Source: Piper betle | Lineage: Eukaryota > Streptophyta > Magnoliopsida > Piperales > Piperaceae | Assembly (NCBI GenBank): GCA_033002965.1 | Contig: JAURVB010002604.1 | Location: 124,001-188,000, forward strand | Length of the DNA stretch: 64,000 bases | Reading direction: 5' to 3' | Shown here: piece by piece, positions 34,840-47,639 of the stretch | Layout: every line of letters begins with the position of its first letter | Position numbering within the stretch: position 1 is the first letter of the stretch | Notes under the pieces: model-generated | The model's input: only the letters and a program-made list of their open reading frames with translations | Databases searched by the model: none | Told to the model about the DNA's origin: nothing | Program-made: the position numbers and the translations under genes

Positions 34840-37650
34840 GACTATTGTGAACAAACCTAACGAAAGTGAATCTCAACCTTTAAGGAGGCTTAAGAAGGAC
34901 AACTTATGCGACTTCGTACAATGCATGTTGATCTTACTACATAGGAAGGATCTAAAACTTAGGGCTCCTGAATGAACACTTCAAGCCACAGAAGAGGCAA
35001 GACCTCCACTGCAACTATAAGGATGACTTTAAAATGCCATGCTCGCTCCAAACCACCTAAAGGTAACACCCCTAATGTAGCTAAGAGGTTGAGTTCTTGA
35101 AAGATGCAGATACATGATCTAGTTCTTATACTTAGTTTCAGTTATTGGGTAAAGTATCTTAAATGATCTAGTTCTTATACTTACTTAGTTAACACCCTCA
35201 CATTGTCCTTGTAACTCCGGCCATAAAACTCAAATGGCAAAGGAACAGTTGGTTAAGTTAGTGTCACAAATTTAGGAAATGTGTTTTGTTATGCAGTACT
35301 CTCATACATTGCACTACCTTAGGGTTTAAGGAAATACTAATACAATTCATACCTCTTGTACAATGCTCTCATATTCATAACATGAAGCCTTCATATACAT
35401 ATAGTAGGCTTGGGTAGGCACTTGCATATAATATTTTTGGAGCTTAGCTTTCAGAAAACAATCAAGGGATATCAACCTTGGAATTTTGTTTAATTGTGGA
35501 AAACTCGGCTAAATGGCCTAGCATTGGAGGAATTTGATAAACTGTAAGCAATGCCATCCTATGTTTAAAACACGATGAAAAGCTCTCTTATGGAGTCAAG
35601 TAGAGATGAAACAAAAGAGTCCTATGGACTTGAATGAGTGAACTCCTCATCTTAAACTAGCAAGCTCACCCTACAAATCCTAACAAAAGCAAAACCCGAA
35701 TCACTATCGGCTTGTAAAACGAGGCAAAAACTCCACACAAGCATGGCTTAGAAAAATTATTTAACTTAATTGTCTTGGTTTAATTAAGTGTTAAACATCA
35801 TTAGGTAATCTTAATTAAGGTTTAAGGTTTCATGTACACTTAGTGGCAATCCAACTTAGAGTTTAATTGAATGGACTTAACGAGACAATTTTTTTGATGG
35901 ACCAAAATGTGTCCAAATGGGCTGAACTTTGGATGAATTGGCCCAGAAACTCTAACGGTATGAAAAAAATTACCAAGTTCTTGTCCATGGGCTAACATGG
36001 TAAACAAAACCCACCAAGATTGGGTTAAGGTGCTGGGAATAGTGTTCCTAGGTTACGCACCAAATTTGTTAAGTTTATTTTTAAGGGCTTAAGAACTCCA
36101 AATGGGCCTGGGTAAAATATCATATCTACCCAACACCTTGGAATTGATCCCACTAAAATTTTAGGCCCAAATCCCATGCAATTAGGCCTAAGTGGGCTTG
36201 GGAAGGGAAGGCATTGACAGGAAATTTCTAGAGCTAACTGGACCTAATGGGCCTAAGAAATCCTACTGAATTTTCAACTCATTCTAAAGCTATGAAAATT
36301 AGTGGACGTGCTATTGGGATGCCACCTAAGGTCTTGGTGAAATTTCAAAAATTTCACCTATAACACTAGGTTCCACAAGTTTTACAACTAGAGCTAGGGA
36401 ATCAGGGCTAGACCCTAGATTCCTATTCACCCCAAAATCCTTGATAGAAAACCATTTAAATGATTTTTAGTGAAGACTAATTTTACATGGTGACAGTATA
36501 TAAAATTATTAGATTATTAAATAATTTTTATAAATTTTATAAAATATTTTAGAGGCTCACAAAGGAGCACCAACATAGATCATGCATCAAGCATATACAG
36601 ATCATAGGAAGCACAAGGGATGGATAAGGACTTTTTTCATTCTTTTAATTAGGTATTTTTAGTGTGGTAAAATTACATGAGAAAACCAAGACACAAATAA
36701 ACAAGAATGAAAAAGATGAGCATGATCAGAGACCAACAAATGGGTAGAAAAACTGGGGAGAGGGATAAGGACTTTTTTCATTCTTTTAATTAGGTATTTT
36801 TAGTGTGGTAAAATTACATGAGAAAACCAAGACACAAATAAACAAGAATGAAAAAGATGAGCATGATCAGAGACCAACAAATGGGTAGAAAAACTGGGGA
36901 GAGGGAAAGTGGCCACACTAAAGTTAAGCATGATCAGTCACAAGGACCGGAAAGCGGCCGCCTTTCCATAAGGGCACACCCCTAAAAGCTCATACACACT
37001 AAATATGACAAAGTTATCATCATACAAGTCGTAGATCTACTCAATATGAACGCAGACACGCAAAAATCATGGAAAAATGATTTGTAGAAAGTCAGATATT
37101 AATTTTACACTAAAACAGTTAAAAATTGCCTAACTATTTATCTAAGTATGAAACAATGACGACTTTAAAACCTATGCACTCATGACAACTAGATATACAT
37201 AAGAAAAATAGAGTAAAAATACCTACAAGCACATATCTAAGCACAACAACATGCAAATAATAATCAAAAGAGGTAAAGGTGAGAACTTTACCTCAAACGT
37301 GGCTAGGGAGCCTCTCCAGGCATCCAACTCAAAAAACTACCACCCTAGAAGGCTAAAAAGGTTTGGAAGGGTGCTTAGAGCTCCAAGGAAGATGAAAGCT
37401 AAGGGAAGGGAAGGACGGTCGTTGGAGGTGAAGAGGAAGAAGTCAAAAAGGGTGAAAAGGTGAGGAAGGGTGGGGTTTTATTAAAAAGAGGATGGTTGGT
37501 TTGGTGATGTCATAGGTAAGATACCACACATAATGAGGCATGGGCTTTATACCTAATGAGGTGTGAGTTGGCCTAAAACCCAACAACTTAGGTTTTTCAC
37601 CATAAAGTGACCAGGACGACCTAATAAGGACTCCTCTAGGTTGACTCTTG
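34840..37650 (-). mobile_element. D-family LTR segment
   Basis: Blocks match the element-D LTR in order and orientation: ATTGGACTA near 34838 and 16413, AATTTTGTT(T/A)A near 35490 and 17750, the GACTTG(A/G)ATGAGT(G/A)AA block near 35625 and 17898, and TTAATTAAG/CATCATTA near 35780 and 18050. The left end lacks the expected TGTAACACCCC, so it is truncated. It contains the 141-bp duplication. No gene is seen. Confidence 0.5.
36624..36905. repeat. Perfect 141-bp tandem duplication
   Basis: Copies at 36624-36764 and 36765-36905 are identical as read, from ATAAGGACTTTTTTC to CTGGGGAGAGGG. The lack of differences in otherwise decayed sequence means it is recent, or an assembly artefact. Confidence 0.95.
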
Positions 37651-39371
37651 GCTTGGCTCCATCATAGTTTTTATATAATTGTGGGATGGAGTTAGTGACA
37701 TTTAGTAAATCCGACTAAATTTGGGTTATTTAGCCAACTTTTTTGTAGTTTAATAAAACATAAAAAATGAGATCCCTTAATGTGTTTATATGAGTGTTTT
37801 ATTTTATGATAGTTGGGGATATGATAAGTAGCCTACAACATGTACTCCTCAAACCCTGGGTACAATTGAGCAATGTAGATTCTAGAATTTGTGGTATTTG
37901 GTTCTGAGCCATGCTAGTATAGTGGCAGCTGATATATAGAGAATGTGGACATAGCGTATGATATGATATGTTCATATTTTTCATGTTGTACGTAGTGTGC
38001 CAGCTTTATGTTTATGTTATATTATGTTGATGTGCTTATTGCATTGGCTTTATAATATTGTCATGCTTAGTGTGCTAGCTTTATGATATGTTGTCGTACA
38101 AAGTGTGTTGGCTTATAATATATTGCATTTTTCGTATTTAGCGTGTCAGCCACATTTATCATATGGGAAAGTGTGCCTCTCATTTAATTCTGGGTAAGGA
38201 TATTTTGGGACATGTTTGATTATGGTTCCTCGTGGGCCATTTGCCAATTTGAAATATTTTTATTAATTATTTCTAAATTGGTAATCTATTAATTACTAAC
38301 ATACAGTTTTGTATTTAGGTCTGGAGCTGTAGTGGTGGTTGGGTGGATGCAAGGATCAAGATGATTCATGGTGGAAGTTAACATGTTTTTCCTGTGTTGT
38401 ATGTGGTATGTAGATGTTGTTAGGCCAGTGGGCTAGATTATGTTTATGTTTGTGGGGCCACTGGGTCGCATGATATGATAAGTGGGGCTATTGAACCAAT
38501 ATGGGGTGTATCATGAGCCTTGGGGCATTTCAATGAAATTGCAAAGTTAACCTTTGTAGAATTTAGTATATTGTTTATCATTAACCTGTGTTTGAGTTAT
38601 TTTGTAGACAATATACTCTGAGGTATGCATGCATAACTTATTTTTTAGGTACTCTCCAAGTTCCCAAGTCTAGGAAACGATATAAAAGCCTAGGTATGGT
38701 AGACTTTGTTTCTTTTGCAAGTTGCAAGTGCATTGAAGCCATGGTTAGAAGCTTTTGTGTTTGTGTTGTTTTGCAGGAGAACTCATGGAGATGACCAAGT
38801 GAGAAGAAGTAGCTAGATGACCATAACCTCCTCATTTGAAGAATACATGATATGATCATGTACTATATGTATGATACTGTGTGTGAATGTCCTGTGTATG
38901 TGAGGGTAATTAGGATGAAGGTGTTGGCTTAGATGACCATAACTCTCATATCTGATTACCGTGTGGCAACGATGGATGGGGTGATGACCATGACCCTATT
39001 GCACTGTTATCATTATTTTTATGTTATATAAATGATATTAGCAAGTTTCTACTATGAGAAATTTTTTTCATCTGCCCTACTTACCCGGGAGACTTTGACG
39101 GATTTTTTTCAGGATTTTAGTCCCCTTGTAACTTTAGAGCACATAGGATGTCTAATTTGCACAATCTAGCCATAGGTGTCTTTTCATACAGATTGAATGT
39201 TTCATGTTCGTATGCTCATTTAGATATCCACTTGGACCTTTTGTTTTTTGATACCTCGAGTGGATAGGTCTAGACCTTGTGACTAGCATTTCATTTTAAA
39301 TGACTAAGAGTAATGGACCAAGATTTAATATTGTGATTTGGTTCAGGTCAGAAGGGAAACGGGGTGTTGCA
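37651..39371 (+). mobile_element. Probable gypsy LTR (3' end at 39371)
   Basis: The sequence ends in GGGGTGTTGCA, like other gypsy LTR tips here, and contains repeated GTGTGCxxGCTTTAT words at about 37990-38110, as in long plant LTRs. No primer site follows and no target duplication was found; the start is not located. No gene is seen. Confidence 0.35.
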
Positions 39372-40537
39372 AACCAAGTTTCTTTCATAATGTGGATAAA
39401 AATAATTTGACACACAAATTTTAAACAACAATAATGGTGTCCAAAAAATTTTAATCAACTCTGTCAAAGAGGATAATTTTGGGACATTTAAAGTGGAAAT
39501 GTCTCATTGGAGGTCTTAAAAGGGACTCATTCCTTAGGGGCTTTTAAAATTTTTTCCTTACCAGTTGTATCTACATTGAATTAGTGAACATCTACTTATG
39601 GCAAATGAGTGGAGGGTATTTCTGTTCAAATATGGTTGCACACCTTTGTTGTAGATTTGACCTTGCATCATATGACAAATACACCATCTTCATTGTGGAG
39701 TGAAGGTAATAGAATAGGGCTTTGGTAGATTGCACTAAGTAGAAAGTGTATCTGGAGTGCAATAGTGATAGATGAGTCATTTTGCCAATCTTTACTTTGT
39801 GTTTAAAACCTCAAGGTTGACATGCTTTAAGATAATTATGAACTATATTTACTATTTATAAAACCAAGTTTTAACTTAGGATTTTACTAGTTGTTGGCAC
39901 CTAGGACTACCATATGAAACAATGGACTTAGTTGAGCGGTCGTTTAAGTTGGTTCAACTTTTAGACCTTGAGTATGGTGCCTAAATAGCTATATGAGAAT
40001 GCTATAGAGGTTGAGTATGCCCCACTATACTGACAATAGCATTAGTTATGTTATAGCAGAGCACGAGCGATTAGAGTATAAGCAAGTTATATGAGGTTTT
40101 GAAAAGAGTTATCAAGGTTTTAGGGTTAATTTAGGTCGTTGTTGCATATAGAATATGATTGGGGTTTTTCAGGATATCTCTTTTGCATACATCAAAGTGT
40201 TTGGGATACTAGAAAGCTCAAGTGTTTGGGATATCTTGACGAGTTTACCGTTGCAGCCAATTTAGTTTACATGCCTTGATTCCTACGACTTTCAATGTCA
40301 TCGATTTGAGTTTTTTAATTGTATGTGCATTCCCTATACCCATAGGTATGAGAAGATTGTAAAATGAATTCAACTTGTATTGTTCACTACAACCTTATAC
40401 TATTTATATAGGACAAGTTACCGCAAAGGAAAACTTAGAGTACAAGAAACAATTAGTCTGTCAGAATTCAAAATAGACAAAACAACCTAAAATATTATAA
40501 ACTATTATATTCCTTTTACCCCCTTCAAGCCGAAGAC
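39372..40537. other. No gene; copia 3' end in its right part
   Basis: 39372-40290 holds nothing recognisable. 40300-40535, read minus, looks like the 3' end of the neighbouring copia relic: a purine tract GGCTTGAAGGGGG at about 40530, then CCTATATAAATAG, a TATA box, as in copia LTRs. Confidence 0.45.
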
Positions 40538-42110
40538 TCATATGATAGAGGCCATGCTTGGAAATGAATTTCTAAAATGCATCACTGGATAGGGGTTTGG
40601 TAAATATAATAACAAACTGATCAAAGTAGAAATGTATTGAGTTTCAATTTCCTTCAATGCTACCTTCTCTCGAACATATTGGAACATTTCAAAATGATTT
40701 GTCCAAGCATGGAAGATAGGATTAACTGAAAGATTGAGTGTACTCATGTTTTCACAATAGAGAATTGGAACACTCAAGTGTTGAACTTTGAGATCCTTAG
40801 TCATGTTGTCACAACAAAGAATTGGAACACTCAATTGTTGAACTTTGAGATCTTTACACAAATATGTTAGGCAAATCATTTTAGCACCAATAGTTGCGAT
40901 GGCTTGTTATTCAATTTTTGTACTCTAGCATGTCTTAGCACTCCATTAGATAAGATTATGTCCTAATTTTGTACAAAAACCCGTTGTAGATCTTCTTGTT
41001 TATTTGCATCCAGCCTAGTCAGAATCAAAGTAAGTAGTTAGAGAAAGAGATGAATCAACGACAATGTGATGTCCCAGAATAACCGCGCCCTTTAGATACC
41101 TAAATCCTCTTTACCATAAGAAGATCAACATTTGGCTTTTCATATGCTGAAAAATAGCGTTTACCACAAATGAAATGTTAGGTCTTGTGATTGTTAGGTA
41201 TTGGAGAGAACCTACACCTACAATAATCCGATAAGAAGAAACATTAGTAAAATCAGCAACAGTTTCTACCTTGTGTTCTTGAACAACAATTGAGGTGGAA
41301 ATAGGTTTACAATCGAACATATTGGCTTTTTGCAACAATTGTTGAGCATATCTTTGCTAAGAGAGGGACAATCCCTGTGGAGTCTCAGAGATCTCAATGC
41401 CCTAAAAATAGTGAACAAAACCAAAATCAATATCTAATTTGAGAACCAAGAGAAAGCAAGTTAGCATTGTTGAAGAGTTTCCCGTTACAAGCAATCATCA
41501 ACACATAGCAACAAAATCAGTCTCTTTATCTTGATAATTAATAAACTTTATCTTGATAATTAATAAACAAGAAGGAATCAGTCAAGCTAGAAATGAAATG
41601 ACTAGCCACTTTAAAGAACCTAGAATTAGTCGAGCAAAAAAATGACTAGCCACTTTAAAGAACTTAGAAACCTATATTTATATAAGTCCCCACCCATCTC
41701 ATATAGAGATATAAAGACAATGATGTTAACACCCCGCATGTGCAAACCATATTATACATAGCATGTGGATCTGGGCCATATAGGTTTTTATTATTTTTAA
41801 TGCATCGTGCAAGTGTACGCATCAAACAAGTATTGAACATATCTTTACTAAGAGAGGAATAGTGCTTGTGGAGTCTTAGAGATCTCAATGCCCTAAAAAT
41901 TGTGACCAAAACCTAAATTATTCATGGCAAATTCTAATTTGAGAGCCAAGAGAAAGCAAGTAAGCATTATTGAAGAGTTTCCCGTTACAAGCATATCATC
42001 AACACAGAGCAACAAAATCAGTGTCTCTTTATCTTGATGTTTAATAAACAAGAAAGAATTAGTCGAGCTAGAAATGAAATGACTAGCCACTTTAAAGAAC
42101 CTAAAATCAA
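40538..42110 (-). pseudogene. Ty1/copia reverse transcriptase and RNase H fragments
   Basis: On the minus strand, 42090-41893 reads LLLCVDDMLVTGN, the copia reverse-transcriptase YVDDM-type active site. 41338-41111 reads LQKANMFDCKPISTS, then YRIIVGVGSLQYLTITRPNISF, the connection before RNase H. 40879-40538 reads VPILYCENMSTLNLSVNPIFHAWTNHFEM, then YVREKV, the RNase H core (family form DNxSAxxLAxNPxFHxRTKHIE). Stops and frameshifts interrupt all of it. In the RNase H part the segment DLKVQxLSVPILxCxNM is present twice in tandem. The active-site region is itself repeated because of the 0.48-kb tandem duplication. It is non-functional. Confidence 0.85.
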
Positions 42111-42298
42111 CCGAACAACAAAATGACTTGCCACTTTAGAGAACCTAGAAACCCATATTTAAATTAGTCGCCACCCATCTCATATAGAGATGTAAGACAA
42201 TGATGTTAACACCCCACATGTGCAAGCCATATTATATGTAGCACGTGGATCTGTGCCATATTGGTTTTGTTATACTATTTTAATGCATCGTGCAAGTG
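41346..42298. repeat. About 0.48-kb tandem duplication joining copia RT to an LTR-like tip
   Basis: Copy 1 (about 41346-41826) and copy 2 (about 41846-42298) share ATCTCAATGCCCTAAAAA (41391 / 41882), GAGTTTCCCGTTACAAGC, and AATGCATCGTGCAAGTG at the end (offset 482-491). Each includes copia reverse-transcriptase sequence and then GATGTTAACACCCC(G/A)CATGTGCAA, which is not part of copia pol. The copies differ by roughly one base in ten. Confidence 0.88.
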
Positions 42299-43983
42299 CA
42301 ATCAATGATCAAGTAATAAAATGACGGGTGAGTATTGTTCCCACTGGGATTTGATATTCTAATGGATTGATGATAGCTAGAATATTAAACCTAATGAGTT
42401 GCCTTCTGAGAGTATATGATATGATATAAATCTTCTCTAAACTATCAAGATGATCAAGGGTATGAAACTAGTACAATACTTTTAACTTAGAAAATGATGT
42501 GAAGGCATAAAGAAAAAATTAGCAGCCAAAGTCAACACAAGTTCTCATAATAAGAATTGATCTGGGATGAATACTTTCACTTAGTTAATAGGTAGCACAA
42601 CTTGTTGTGTTAATCAAGTTACACATAATTACAGTTTATATTTAGGAAAACAAATTTAATTGTAATAAGTTTCAGCATTTTATTACAACCTATTGCCCTA
42701 ACATTATTTCACATTCCTATGTAAATATAGTTAGGTTGGTGCTTTACAATCAACTCCCTTATATAGATATATATGATTATGATGCATTCCAACAATTAGA
42801 ACCATAAACTACTTCACCCATGGACATCATCGCTTTGCCTATTCTTAGATATCAATCGAATCTCTTGATCATGTTAAAGTAAGCTACTCTCTTAATACAT
42901 TAAGAACAAGTATAAAGTACTCAACTCACAATTAGTGCAGCAAGATAACACAAGCAAAATATATTACATATCAACTAAGTTCTATCGTATACCCAGATCA
43001 CTTAACATTTACCCCATGAAGAATCATAATATGTCATGATGCACATGAAAGAAGACAATATTGAGAAGAGAAGGAAAAAAGTTATGCAAATCTATAATAG
43101 TGAGGTCCTAGCATGAACTTCCCTTCAGTGGTGCTACTTCCTTGTAACTCGGCTTCAACAACTTCTTCTCCGTAGCTTTCAACTCCTTCAGATTGGCAAT
43201 GTGAAACTTGAGAGGATGGAAGTAGAGAGAGGAAGAATGAGTTTTCTCTTTCACAAAATAACCTCTCTTCCTTTGCATGGATGCGAGTATATATAACCGA
43301 TGGAGGTAGCATTCTTCTTGTTAGTGCGGTAGCTTCTTGGTAGTTTCCTTATTCCAAAGTAGAGCAGGTGTTGACCCCATCTTCCACTCTTCAAATTATG
43401 CAAGTAGCATTGTCACCTTGTCCCCTTCTTGTCTCTCAATGGTTTTGGGGGTGAATTGTCCCATGGAATTCAAGTTATCCCCATTGAAGTGGCATGCCAA
43501 GCCGATAGTGGAAACATCCTTGTATCATCCACATCTCAACTTATGCACATGAGTATCTCTTCTTTAATCACATTAGGTGGATGTGATCCTTTCTTACTCC
43601 TCAAGGTGTCCATCTAATAGGTTGATATTAAAGACTTAAGGCGGATTGTGTAGATCTGTCCAGTGGTGGGGAGCATGTGTAGATCTACACAAACAAAGTA
43701 TAGACCAATTAATAGTCTTGCTCACTCAGGTAAATTGGTTCATTGTAAGTCTCGAAGGAAGAGGGTTCTCTCTAGGAAATTGAATTTTGAGGACAGTGAT
43801 GATCAGAAGGATTTATTATGTTGTAACGGGGTTAGGGCTAAAGCTAGGGGTAAGGCTCAAAAATAGGATAACAGGAAAAACTAGCAAGGACATCACTAAC
43901 TTTAGAGTTTTCTTTGACTGATCACTGAGCTCAATAGAGATAGTGACTATGATTTAATTTCTCTTATTTCTCTTCTCTTGTTG
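42299..43983. other. Non-coding dispersed repeat, no gene recognised
   Basis: The start carries GTTCCCACTGGGAT, like 1263. The rest is AT-rich to about 43100. Short frames at 43082-43312 and 43663-43866 match nothing I know. Confidence 0.4.
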
Positions 43984-44830
43984 TGTAACGACCAGCCTTA
44001 GGCTGCTGGTGGTTACCCAAAAAATGCAGAGGATATAAAAATAAAAGGCAAGCACATGCATCATAACATGACAAATATCTTTAAGAATTTATTAATCATA
44101 AAATAAATCAACCTATATTAATTATAACATGTAATGATAACATAAGATTATCTAACTATGTGAATGCAAACTCCCACAACCTCCAAACCATTTACCATTC
44201 ATATAACTCAATTAATATAAAAAGAAGTCCAATTTTTATTCATCAGTTCTTCAAACTTGGGTTGGTAAGGGAACCATCAACCACACCCTTAACCATCAAT
44301 CTGAAGCTACTCACCTGCGGCCACAAAACCACGTTAGTGATGAAACCACTAAATCGTATAATTACATGAAACAAGTCAATGTATTCCATATCATTATTTA
44401 TCAAGCCTTTTAGTGATTATAAGCTTATGCCGAGCTTCATTTATGCCGGGAGGGGTGGCTGCCCCATTCAGGTACAATCTCATATATATGCCCACACGCT
44501 ACGTGACCCACTGCCTGTAGTTACCAATATTTTCCATTGACTCACCCTCTTGGTATCACAAGTGCATAATGAGTCATCTTGTGCAATTGTACCCTCTCAA
44601 CTCTTTTGTCATGGGGGCATGTATTTTATCTTTTAAATAATTTTAAAGGTGTGACTTTATGTCGGACTGAGTTAATTCTTTGACCCCAGTTGCGCTTGGC
44701 GCATAGTGGTCGAATCTAGACTCAGGTTGACCAAGGCTGCCAAAGGAATATACAACATTTTAAGTAGTTATATGGACCTTAAAGGTTGATGGAGGTACCA
44801 AGAATGAGATAGGAAACTAATCTGATAATC
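43984..44830 (-). mobile_element. A-family LTR relic
   Basis: The reverse complement matches the LTR of element A: tip GGTCGTTACA (plus-strand TGTAACGACC at 43984), the block ATTATGCACTTGTGATACC, the block GTAACTACAGGC...CGTAGCGTGTG, and CTTGGTCAACCTGAGT at about 44730. No primer-binding site adjoins the tip, so it is a solo or 3' LTR. It has one copy of the 114-bp unit that is doubled in the 5' LTR of A, and it keeps the 48-bp block that the 5' LTR lacks. The far end is not located. Confidence 0.8.
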
Positions 44831-47344
44831 ACAAATAAATTATACATTAACACCTATAATTCCTTAGCTATATGCATGAGATGATATGATGCATAGGAGA
44901 TGACTAAACACTAAGGAAATGTACCCTACAACAATTAATTATTCTTTTAAATAATTACTTATAAGTCAACAATAATAATTATTGTTTATTTTATTGCTAC
45001 AACTAATTAATTTATATGGTCACATCACCTCAACAATGTAAAAGAAATCAAAACATGCGAAAAACTAGTTGTACAAGGATTCAACATATATAAATTTATA
45101 AATTAATTATCTATTATACCTAACAACCCACAAAATATAAAAACTAAGTGAACCAGTGATAATTCATCAAATAATTAAATTATACTAATAGGTAGACCAC
45201 CCATATTTTAACTTACATTTACATTTACCACTCATTATTAGTTAAACACAAAAGTGGTTATATAACTAAAATAATTAAGAGTAATCGGTAAAGTTGTCCT
45301 ATTTATTCAATTGAACCATACTAACTTATCAAATGACTAGGGATCAAAAGTCCTACACCATGGAGCAATAAATATAATATAATTACTAATTATTTCTGAA
45401 AAGAAAAAAAAACAATTACTATGTATATATAGAGATTAATAAAATTCGTGATCAAACGATCAATGTTAAACATGGTAAACCAGTTAATGTTACCTAGCTT
45501 ACTGTATGCTGCAAAAGACAAAAATATAATTGATTCAGAGTAATTAAATAGATCCATCAACATCCCCATGCCAAAACACAATTGATATAAAGGATAGCCA
45601 AGCGACACTAACTTTAACTTTTGAAATTAGGTCCAATAATTGTTACTTAATTGATTTATAGTTTACCAACTAACTAAAATAATTTTTGATTATATATATT
45701 AAACAACCTAGATCATCTTATGGAGAAACCAATGAAATTTAAAGAACATCCTCATGTCCCAAAACTACTATCAACATATCCCACCAATTATTCTAATTTA
45801 GTATGCATTTACAAATTCTTCCTAACCATAGGTAGTCTAAACCTTTTCTCATACATAAGTAATTTATTCACAAAGCCACATTAATTAATTATCATTGTTA
45901 CGTAACCTGTAAAATATCAATACCACAATTACGAATCAACCCAACAAAGATAAAAAAATGTGACTAACAACCTGCAATTTCAATGGTCACATGCAAATTT
46001 CTCAAGCATGACTAATAGTGGCTTTTCATAAAATATAATGTTACCAAAACCATAAGTGAAAACATTAAATTATCAACCACAAACTAAACAATCCATTAAT
46101 CAAGATAAAGTTGACATCCACACCCAACTGTGCCATACCCAAAAACCAACTAATATCAACCCCTCACCCTCAACAACTTTAAGACTGCAATCACCAACCC
46201 TTTTTCCCATGCAAGCAACTAACTATGCAAAGCCATGCCAAGCAAAACACCATAGCAGGGACCAACAGTTCATCTAACCATCTATATGCATATGCATGAA
46301 TAAGAATGAAAAAGAAAAGAAAAGTGAGGAGGAAGCGGTACCAGCACGGAAGGGAGAAGAAAAGGATGTCGACCGACGGTAGGGGTTAGACTGGATGATG
46401 ACGGGTTTTAACTTTCCTGTCCAAAATTTTAAGTAGCGACCAAGAGGATCTCTCTCCAAGAATACGTACTCAACTCCAAAAATTTCTCACAAATCCCTCC
46501 AAACCTCAACTACTCCGAGATTCTCCCTTATCTCTAACTTTCCAACCAATCAACACCCCCCACCCCACATTAGCCCAACCATACTAAATAAATAAAATGA
46601 GATTTGTAGGCAAAACTTGTTAATTCCACTGGGCAGATACACCAAAAATTTTTAAAAATGACACGCATCATATCGATCATTAAAAATTTATTTATTTAAC
46701 AATTATATAATATTTAAGACTCATTCCTAGCCATACCACCGCCCCCATCAAAGAGAAAATTATTACTATTATTATTATTATTTCGTGATTTTTACATGTT
46801 CCTTCTTTCTCTTTTTAGTATGCACTATTACGTGTCCCTCAACATAGGTAGAATTGTTAAAGATCAGAGCAATTCATTTTAAGTCTTCTAAAACTTTCCT
46901 CCTTTCTTCAATTGTTTTTTTCTCCTCAAAACTTTTCTCCCATCTTTTAAGTACTTACACTTAGTGCTTCCTATCTTATGAGCACTTTGACCAATGAAGA
47001 AAACTCCTATATTAGTCATGCTAAGCTAAGGTGAAAGTGATAGATTTCTCATAGAATAGGCTAGGGCTACAATTATGTTATGAACACAAATAGAAAGTAA
47101 ATATAAGGCAAAATTTGGTTAAATCTTGGATTTATTATTGATGACTATTTTGGCCTTGCGATCAAATCTCACCTAAATCATTTCCAAAGTATTCAAAAAT
47201 TTCCTTTGCCTCAAGAGTCCTGGATTGAGATTCTAATTCCCCATATCTCCTAAGCTTACAATATTTTTGGTTTTAATCTAATGAGGTTGAGTATTAGGTG
47301 AGGAGATAATTTAGGTGCCCGAAAAACATGACTCATAAAATCCA
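44831..47344. other. AT-rich stretch, no gene recognised
   Basis: No coding similarity on either strand. 46440-46600 is C-rich with a simple (ATT)n run at about 46760. Part may be the rest of the A-family LTR at 43984. Confidence 0.45.
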
Positions 47345-47639
47345 CAAATGTTAGATTAGTCCTCTATCCAGGGTGATGTGGGAGGTGTGTGTGGTAGGGA
47401 TCAATCTTCTGTGAATGAGTTTGAACAGTGGTGTCTAATTAGGTTGATGTGCCTCGACATTGAAATTGAGATTCTGTTTATTATTGCCTATGGCCTAGAT
47501 GGCCTCTTTATCATCTTGACACAGTTTCTTCACCAATTAGATTGTATCCATTCCTTCATCTATGAGGATAGAGTACTTGTCCTCCTTCACGATCAGGTGC
47601 TCCAATCTATGTGTTGATTGCTTCGTTGGCCATACTGAT
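47345..47639 (-). pseudogene. Plant transposon-protein domain, C-terminal piece (outer element)
   Basis: The minus strand reads LEHLIVKEDKYSILIDEG, then LVKKLCQDDKEAI, LNFNVEAH and LIHRRLIPTTHTSHITLDRG. This is the second half of the domain called 'putative plant transposon protein', found downstream of or within plant gypsy elements (family knowledge, name from memory). Four stops interrupt it. Its first half continues beyond element A at 52023-52600, showing that A inserted into this frame. Confidence 0.7.
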
